Shown here in pieces: positions 58,088 to 64,000 of a DNA stretch of 64,000 nucleotides; the first letter of the stretch is position 1; every line of letters starts with the position of its first letter. A program made the translations under genes and the position numbers. Under the pieces are notes generated by a model. The model ran no database searches. It worked only from the letters and a program-made list of their open reading frames with translations, and was not told where the DNA came from. The stretch spans positions 186,001 to 250,000 of the forward strand of contig WSYJ01000036.1 of the NCBI GenBank assembly GCA_020186115.1. Reading direction: 5' to 3'. Source of the stretch: Histomonas meleagridis (taxonomy: Eukaryota; Parabasalia; Tritrichomonadida; Dientamoebidae).

Positions 58088-60841
58088 TTAGAAATAATTA
58101 GGATCAATTTCATTACAAAACTTCATGTAATTAACTTCGTCTAATGAAGTACATCTGAATTTCTTTGATAAAAGATCAAGTTCATTTTGATCATATGATA
58201 ATCCAAGTCTTGCAATACATTGTTTAAATTGTTGTTTTGATATATAACTTTTCCTTGGCCTTGTATCAAAGTCATAAAACTGATCACGGATATTCATTCT
58301 TCTTGTTAGAACGAGATTCTTCATTCTTAATAAAATTGATCTGACTTTCATTTCTTCATTTTGTGATAGAGTTTGAACAACCTTTGAAGGTTCAGGGTTT
58401 ATTGTATATTTTGTTTTTCCGCTTTTAAGTGGTTTCTTTTCCATTTCAGTTTTTCCGAATATTTTATTTATTTTCTTGCAGAACTTTTTGTAATCAAACA
58501 TGTCATTTGTTGATTGAGCTCGATATTTCTCAATGATAAGAGTTATTTGTTGTGGATTTAATGGTAAATTAACTTGCCCACAAACAGTTCGAAACTTTTG
58601 TATTGGTACAATTCCATGTCGAAGGTTATCAAAACTTTCAAAAAACTCTTCTAATCGAATTCGTCTTCGCCATACAAATGATTGAATGTTTTTAATGATT
58701 TCTTTAACTTTAAAATCATTTTCATTTGATCTGTGTTCTGTTAAATACATATTTTCTGTGTTCCCATATTCAGGGAATGGATTAGCAACATATGTCGTAT
58801 TTTTTGTGTTATCAAATATTTGTCCAACTTCATTATTAACATCATCAACAAAATTTACATAATCGACAAAATTTGTTTTTATATTTGTATAATAATTACA
58901 TAATTTTTCGATTTGATCTTTTGTTAAATGCATTCCAATTAGTTGTATAACTTGTGCAAATGCATTTCTACTTATGGCTTTATGATGATATCTATCTTTA
59001 TCTTTAAATTGTTCAATTAAAGGTAATCTATGCATTTTTACATATCTAGAAATTAAATTTATAATGTTTTGAATATCTTTACTTTCATTAGGTATATCAC
59101 GTGATTTACTCATTGTTAATTCTTTCGGTGATAATGGTTGAGTTAAAGGTTTAGTTTCTAAATCTTTAGGAGCAATAAATTGAAGAATATCATCTGCAAA
59201 ATCTCTCCATCTAATATACCCTACTCTTGTTTTAGATTTATAATTATTTTTTATAAGTTTATATTGCTTATCTGATAATTTATATGATGACATTTCAATT
59301 CCTCTCCGAAATTGTGTATCTGTAATTTCTCCTATATTTAAAGGATCAAAATCTTTAAGAAATTCATGAAAATGTACCGAATTAATATAACACCATTTTT
59401 GTAATGATTCTATTAATGATGTGATATCAGTTGGTTCATCAAGTTTTGGTATTAATCCTTTATGTGATTTATAAATTAATTTGTCCGCTTGCTCACTTGT
59501 AATAAATTTGTCACCAGTAGGAGTTTTCCCATAAATTTCTTCAATTGATTCTTTCGTTGTTCCTAATGGATTATATACTCTTCGTTGTTGATTATGTGAT
59601 GGATCAACATCTTCAATAAAACTAAAATAATCCACACCAACATCATTTGAATAATGTTGAATAAGTTCTTTTACCTCAAATTCATTCAGATTAACTTTAT
59701 TAAGTGTATAAAGTGAACGTTGGAATTGTTGTGGTGTAATATAACCACGATTAAATCGATCAAAATCTTGAAATGTTGGTAAAATATTCATTCGATATTG
59801 ACTTATTGCTTGTCTGATTTTATCGATAGCTTGTTTGTAACCTCGTGAAATATATGCCATGTCTCGTGTTTTAGTTGTAAAAAGATTATTCTTCATATCT
59901 TCAATATCATTACAAAAATCTTTATATTTAATATAGTTTGTAAAATTAACATTTGTCTTATATTCTTCAGATAAATTTTGGATTTCTTCATTAGTAAGAT
60001 TAAGTCCAATCATTTTTAATGCACTACCAAAATTATCAACTAGAATTAATCCGTTATTATGTCGATCAAATTGTTGAAAAAACTCTTGGATACGAATTTG
60101 TTTTTGTCGAACAAATTTTGCAATTTCTTGCATAACAGAATGATAGTCATGATTTGTAGGTTTTAATCGAATTGAGTCTCTTTGATGAGGTAATAATTCT
60201 AATGGAGTAAATGTTGCTGTAGTATTAGTTCTAGAATTAGATTGAATTACACTATTGACTTCATTAATAAATTTTTTATAATTAACATCATGAAGAACTG
60301 GATCTGAATATCTTTGAACAAGAATATCAATTTCAGAATTATTTAGATTGGTAAAAGGAAATGCTCTTAAAAATTGTGTTTTGGTAACATTACCATTATT
60401 GTGGCGATCGAAATCTTCGTAGCATTCGCGAATATATATTCCTCTTGTTTTAACTTGATAAGCACATTTTTGGAGAATTGAGTTTAATTTCGGATCTGCA
60501 TTAGCATCAAACTTATTTAAAGTTCTATCTATAATTTTTTGTGAATTTTTCAGCTTTCCTAAAGGTGTTTTTTCTAGAGTTTTGTTAGAATAAATGTTCA
60601 TTATGTCATCGCAAAATTTCCTATAGTTAATTGAACCATTTGAATTAACATAATTTCTTACAATTGTTTCATATTCATGATCTCTAAAAGGGTATTTAAT
60701 AAATTCGAAGCTCCTTCTAAATTGATCTTGTGTGATAGTTCCAAGATTGAGTTTATCAAAATCTTCAAACCATTCATAAGGGTACACGTCGTGTACATAA
60801 ATGTATGTTCTAAATCTATCTAGAACATTTTTTAAGTTCAT
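58088..60841 (-). CDS. EF-hand-like repeat protein (non-canonical)
   Basis: 917 residues built from about eight units of 110-120 residues. Each unit has an EF-hand-like motif: DFDKLNLGTITQDQF, DFDRHNNGNVTKTQF, QFDRHNNGLILVDNF, DFDRFNRGYITPQQF, DFDPLNIGEITDTQF, DKDRYHHKAISRNAF, SFDNLRHGIVPIQKF and DFDTRPRKSYISKQQF. Each is followed by a second half ending Y..FC.DI. In every one the loop's twelfth position is not Glu and position 3 or 5 is often non-acidic, so calcium binding is doubtful. The layout resembles EFCAB6-type or axonemal/cytoskeletal calmodulin-fold proteins. The frame extends three codons to a TTG; the ATG at 60841 (MNLKNVLDRFRTYIYV) is used. Confidence 0.85.
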   Translation of the reverse strand: MNLKNVLDRFRTYIYVHDVYPYEWFEDFDKLNLGTITQDQFRRSFEFIKYPFRDHEYETIVRNYVNSNGSINYRKFCDDIMNIYSNKTLEKTPLGKLKNSQKIIDRTLNKFDANADPKLNSILQKCAYQVKTRGIYIRECYEDFDRHNNGNVTKTQFLRAFPFTNLNNSEIDILVQRYSDPVLHDVNYKKFINEVNSVIQSNSRTNTTATFTPLELLPHQRDSIRLKPTNHDYHSVMQEIAKFVRQKQIRIQEFFQQFDRHNNGLILVDNFGSALKMIGLNLTNEEIQNLSEEYKTNVNFTNYIKYKDFCNDIEDMKNNLFTTKTRDMAYISRGYKQAIDKIRQAISQYRMNILPTFQDFDRFNRGYITPQQFQRSLYTLNKVNLNEFEVKELIQHYSNDVGVDYFSFIEDVDPSHNQQRRVYNPLGTTKESIEEIYGKTPTGDKFITSEQADKLIYKSHKGLIPKLDEPTDITSLIESLQKWCYINSVHFHEFLKDFDPLNIGEITDTQFRRGIEMSSYKLSDKQYKLIKNNYKSKTRVGYIRWRDFADDILQFIAPKDLETKPLTQPLSPKELTMSKSRDIPNESKDIQNIINLISRYVKMHRLPLIEQFKDKDRYHHKAISRNAFAQVIQLIGMHLTKDQIEKLCNYYTNIKTNFVDYVNFVDDVNNEVGQIFDNTKNTTYVANPFPEYGNTENMYLTEHRSNENDFKVKEIIKNIQSFVWRRRIRLEEFFESFDNLRHGIVPIQKFRTVCGQVNLPLNPQQITLIIEKYRAQSTNDMFDYKKFCKKINKIFGKTEMEKKPLKSGKTKYTINPEPSKVVQTLSQNEEMKVRSILLRMKNLVLTRRMNIRDQFYDFDTRPRKSYISKQQFKQCIARLGLSYDQNELDLLSKKFRCTSLDEVNYMKFCNEIDPNYF

Positions 60842-61148
60842 TGGAAACAATTTTTAAGGATTTGCTTGATCTTAACGTACATTTACCATAAAAACGTTTT
60901 TTTCGGTGACATGTTATATGAAAACTTTCTTCATTATGGATTTAAATATACAAGTTTCCTGAGTAAAATGAATTCGATCAACCATAGATTGTCTTATATT
61001 GATATACGACGTGTTAAAGTTCAAATTGCAAACAAAAGAAGATATAATTCCATTAATGTTCAAATCAAATTAAATTTAATTGATTTTATGCATAATCTCA
61101 TTTCCACTGAATTTAACAATCTAAAATGACGAGAATTAATTTTTTACT
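60842..61148. other. Intergenic with TGTACGTTAA element
   Basis: About 300 bases upstream of the EF-hand gene. TGTACGTTAA on the minus strand (60873-60882) lies about 32 bases before its ATG. A plus-strand frame of 87 codons (60866-61129) starts at TTG, runs through this element and looks spurious. Confidence 0.45.
60873..60882 (-). promoter_or_regulatory. TGTACGTTAA element
   Basis: Same 10-mer as at 34694-34703 and 43756-43765. Confidence 0.4.
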
Positions 61149-63998
61149 TCATCCATACCTAATGAAGTTCATGAATCTTTCTTGCTCTTCTCTTCTTTCC
61201 CTTTTAAGTCTTTCTTGTTCTTCTCTTCTTTCCTCTTCGAATTGTAATCTCAATGATTCTTCATTAATTTGATTTCTATATGATTCATGAGCAGAAATCA
61301 AAGCTCTAATCAAATTGTGCATATTACCTTTCACTATTTTCACGTTATTATAATTTACGTCTTCCACGGGTAATTTGACAGTTACCATTATAGCTTTTAG
61401 TTTGAGTAAATCTTTTCCATATATTTCATCTCCATAACGAATCGTTGGTCTTTCCTTTATCATTTTTGCGTATAAACCAAATGGATATAAATGCGATTGA
61501 TAATTATTTTGATCTTTGTTACTTCCGCAATCGAATCCAATGTTCATGAAGTCATCTGTGGATCGATCGTAATAAGTAATCTTATAAATTCCAGATCCAC
61601 TTTCAGATCGTAATATTATAGAATATTCATCAGGATTAACTTCGAAAGAATATTCTTCATTCGATATTGTTACAGTTCCACCTTCGATCATTGGTTGAAT
61701 TATTTGTTCTTTAATAACTTTAAGTCTTTCTTGATAATCTCTTTCTAACTTTTGATAATATTCGTCAATTAATTTTTGGATTTTAACATTATTCTCTGCT
61801 GCGATTTCTTTAATTTTCTTTTCTAATTCAAAGAGTTTTTCATGGTATTCCTTCGGGAACTTTTGTATATGTTTCGTAAATGCTAAGAAACTATTTAATG
61901 ATTGTTTCTCAGGCTTAATTATCGAATAATTTTGGAAGTTATCAAACCATATCTTAAAGATCCTTAATCCAGCAGCAGAAATCTTTTCAATATAACCTTC
62001 AAATAATGGTTTTAATCGAGTGAATGATGAAAATCTATTTTCATCAGAACGAATATATTGAATAACTTTGTTTAACGTGAAATATAATTCATAACCTGTA
62101 TGTAATGAAAATGTATCTGATGTACTAAATCCATCAATGAAAAATTCGAAATCTTTGCCTTTGCCAAATATCCGACATGCACAACTTTGTTGGCCTTGAA
62201 GAATTTCATTTAATCGAGGCCATGGTGGGACATCAAATATGTCATATTTCTCAATTTCTTCTTGTAATTTATCTTGTAAAGCACTGAACACTCCAAACCC
62301 TCTTGATAAATTATTAACTATTTTGACATAATTCCCTCTTTTGCCAAGGCGTTCGTATTCTTCTAATTGTTCATAATCTTTAATAAGTCGAATAAGTTGA
62401 CTACCAAATTTACAACGAACGTCACTACAAAGTTCTTCATAAGGAACCTCATTCGCAAGTATTTCTTTGCATTCATTACAGTCAATTAATGGAACAAAAT
62501 CACGACACGCGCGATCGATTTTATATGGTGCATCACGTTTCCATTCAAATGAGACTTGTTTGGAAAGACTACTTTTGACTTTCTTGTCGATTAAACTTTG
62601 TACATATTTGTCAATTTCAAATGCAATCTTGTTGAAATATTCGGCATCTTTAAGCCACGTCTTCAGCGCATATTGTGACTTCGGTGGAAGCTTGTTCATA
62701 AGTGGTATCGGAACAGTAAATACTGTGCATGGCTGCCAGACATCTGGTGGCGCTGTCCTTATTATCTTTGCCTTTGGTGCTGCTGGCTTTGCATCTTGTG
62801 CAGGCGCTTGTGCTTGCGCAGGAGCATCTTGTTTAGGTTCTGGCGCTGATGTTGGTGCAGGTGCAGGCTCTGGTTTTGGCGATGGTTGCGATGGCGCTGG
62901 TGTGGGCGCAGGTGCGGGTTCGGGTTCGCTGAGAGATCCATTGCGCTTTTGACGCTGTATATTTTCGATGTCGTTAATGCGATTTTCGAGCTGCTCAATG
63001 TCTTGTAAGATTGACGGCAGTTGCTCTTTAGCCGCATCGCAGTTTAGTGACTTAAGGTCTTCTGCCATATACCTTGCATTCTCTAGTTCGCTTCTTGCGT
63101 CCTCAACGTTATCATTATGTAAATGCCTTTCAACTTTGACAATTGTTTCCATTAAATTATCCTTTTCTTCATTCCATTTAATTTGATCGTAAACCATTGG
63201 AATTACTTCGTCTTCACATTTCTGTATTAAATCATTTAATAAATCGCATTCTTCCAAACTCATTGCCTTTTCTTTCGCTCTATTTAATGGGTTCTCTATG
63301 TCAGCGAACATTATTTTACTTGTGATATTCTTTGATAATTGCATAGCTCTTTCTAAATCATTTACTGCTTCTTTTTCTTCCAAACTTATGTTAGCTTTTC
63401 GTTTAGCTGTATCAATTTCAAATTTATAATTGTCATGATTTGCGACAATTTCATTCCATTCATCAATTAATTCCTTACAGCCATATTCGGTATCATTTTG
63501 GAAGTCAAGAAATACGCCGCTGTCGCCTTCCCAATAAAGAATTTCACGTCCTCCATTCTCATTCATAAAGTTTTCGCCTTGTTCAATACATCGATCAATT
63601 AAATAACTTGTTTCTTCTTTACGTTGGAAGTCACGATATTCATTAATTAAGTCTTGCATTCCATTCCTGAACTTACTAATTTTTGAGTTCTTCCATACAT
63701 TAATATCGTTTTCATATTGTATCTTCTTTAGTTCTTCAAACTCATCCAACAATGGCTTAAGGACTTCATGCTCCATAACTTTCGGTTTTTCTGATTTGTA
63801 TTGATCAATCGCTTCTTGAAGATCATCACGATAATTGCTGGCACGATAATCTTTGACATAGTTTCGATAGATGTTAAGTTTCATACCAAGAAAATCTTTG
63901 ATGCTTTTGGCTTGATCTGCTAAATCAAACCCTTCAATAGCACCATCTTCAACTAATATCTTGAAATACGATTTGTATTTGTCCATGTATGGAGCCAT
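61149..63998 (-). CDS. Large coiled-coil protein with Pro/Ala-rich hinge, possibly 5' incomplete
   Basis: 949 residues from the ATG at 63998, two bases from the window edge, so the real start may lie outside. Residues 1 to about 350 are charged helices (EYRDFQRKEETSYLIDRCIE, RSELENARYMAEDLKSL). A hinge of about 65 residues rich in Pro, Ala, Glu and Gln follows (EPEPAPAPTPAPSQPSPKPE). Then comes a second, more globular half with helices and a beta-rich part near 770-870 (GGTVTISNEEYSFEVNPDEY, SGSGIYKITYYDRSTDDFMN), and an Arg/Glu-rich end (RREEQERLKRERREEQERF). No family is recognised; a structural cytoskeletal role is a guess. The hinge DNA is much more GC-rich than its surroundings. Confidence 0.82.
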   Translation of the reverse strand: MAPYMDKYKSYFKILVEDGAIEGFDLADQAKSIKDFLGMKLNIYRNYVKDYRASNYRDDLQEAIDQYKSEKPKVMEHEVLKPLLDEFEELKKIQYENDINVWKNSKISKFRNGMQDLINEYRDFQRKEETSYLIDRCIEQGENFMNENGGREILYWEGDSGVFLDFQNDTEYGCKELIDEWNEIVANHDNYKFEIDTAKRKANISLEEKEAVNDLERAMQLSKNITSKIMFADIENPLNRAKEKAMSLEECDLLNDLIQKCEDEVIPMVYDQIKWNEEKDNLMETIVKVERHLHNDNVEDARSELENARYMAEDLKSLNCDAAKEQLPSILQDIEQLENRINDIENIQRQKRNGSLSEPEPAPAPTPAPSQPSPKPEPAPAPTSAPEPKQDAPAQAQAPAQDAKPAAPKAKIIRTAPPDVWQPCTVFTVPIPLMNKLPPKSQYALKTWLKDAEYFNKIAFEIDKYVQSLIDKKVKSSLSKQVSFEWKRDAPYKIDRACRDFVPLIDCNECKEILANEVPYEELCSDVRCKFGSQLIRLIKDYEQLEEYERLGKRGNYVKIVNNLSRGFGVFSALQDKLQEEIEKYDIFDVPPWPRLNEILQGQQSCACRIFGKGKDFEFFIDGFSTSDTFSLHTGYELYFTLNKVIQYIRSDENRFSSFTRLKPLFEGYIEKISAAGLRIFKIWFDNFQNYSIIKPEKQSLNSFLAFTKHIQKFPKEYHEKLFELEKKIKEIAAENNVKIQKLIDEYYQKLERDYQERLKVIKEQIIQPMIEGGTVTISNEEYSFEVNPDEYSIILRSESGSGIYKITYYDRSTDDFMNIGFDCGSNKDQNNYQSHLYPFGLYAKMIKERPTIRYGDEIYGKDLLKLKAIMVTVKLPVEDVNYNNVKIVKGNMHNLIRALISAHESYRNQINEESLRLQFEEERREEQERLKRERREEQERFMNFIRYG

Positions 63999-64000
63999 AT

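Noticed and set aside
60866-61129. 87-codon plus-strand frame upstream of the EF-hand gene
   Set aside because: It starts at TTG, covers the likely promoter of the minus-strand gene and has no recognisable content.
62467-62952. 161-codon plus-strand frame rich in Gly/Ala
   Set aside because: It is the shadow of the Pro/Ala hinge of the minus-strand gene.

Overview
The window is about 64 kb of AT-rich nuclear DNA from a trichomonad parabasalid; Tritrichomonas foetus or a close relative is the best guess. The evidence is: many DUF3447/ankyrin genes; an IBD-type protein of the kind that binds the trichomonad initiator element (IBP39 family); very short 5' leaders with initiator-like TCA+1YT motifs, plus one M5-like CCTTT start element; genes that are dense and almost intron-free; tRNA genes with internal boxes and T-run terminators; and a cut-and-paste DNA transposon. 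I found no intron of the known trichomonad type (GTAYGT start, ACTAACACACAG end).

Layout. 1-5.6 kb is a gene graveyard: the tail of an ankyrin array, a decayed coiled-coil gene, an odd tRNA, an RRM relic and DUF3447 relics, with an intact GPH-type sugar:cation symporter among them. 5.6-14 kb holds aspartate aminotransferase, an LSm1-like protein, two identical tRNA-Ala(AGC) genes flanking a broken C2-domain gene, and three small genes of unknown role. 14.7-18.4 kb is a large RapGAP/tuberin-type GAP. 18.6-22.3 kb has two divergent DUF3447/ankyrin loci. 22.3-31 kb has a secreted or membrane-anchored beta-helix protein, ribosomal protein eL27, a 1.8-kb TIR transposon with a broken DDE transposase, an inositol-pentakisphosphate 2-kinase and a BTB/coiled-coil protein. 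31-45 kb has an ankyrin relic, the IBD initiator-binding protein, an atypical Rho GTPase, a 988-aa coiled-coil protein, an AIR9-like LRR/A9 cytoskeletal protein, a Pro-rich peptide and a Rab GTPase. 45-53.3 kb has a HEAT-repeat pseudogene and two more DUF3447/ankyrin loci with a PPC/DUF296 protein between them. 53.4-64 kb has serine palmitoyltransferase subunit 1, a hypothetical protein, surface-protein-like relics, an EF-hand-like repeat protein and a large coiled-coil protein running to the window edge.

The most unusual structure is in the ankyrin loci. Downstream of each DUF3447 domain lies a run of single ankyrin units. Each unit is open in its own frame, but neighbours are separated by AT-rich spacers with stops and frame shifts. 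The spacing is almost exactly 170 bp, even between diverged units. Departures are nearly all multiples of 20 bp in the spacer and 3 bp in the coding unit. The spacers are built from a degenerate 20-mer, which at one locus has expanded into a minisatellite. Several arrays end in a distinct unit with its own stop codon. Either these are genes with an unrecognised kind of removable spacer, or they are a cassette/satellite system derived from ankyrin coding DNA.

The genes are mostly independent cell-biology genes (small GTPases and a GAP, cytoskeletal proteins, mRNA decay and translation factors, lipid and amino-acid metabolism). No operons are expected. Starts were chosen at ATG codons, so several reading frames that look longer have been trimmed where their first codon is GTG or TTG.
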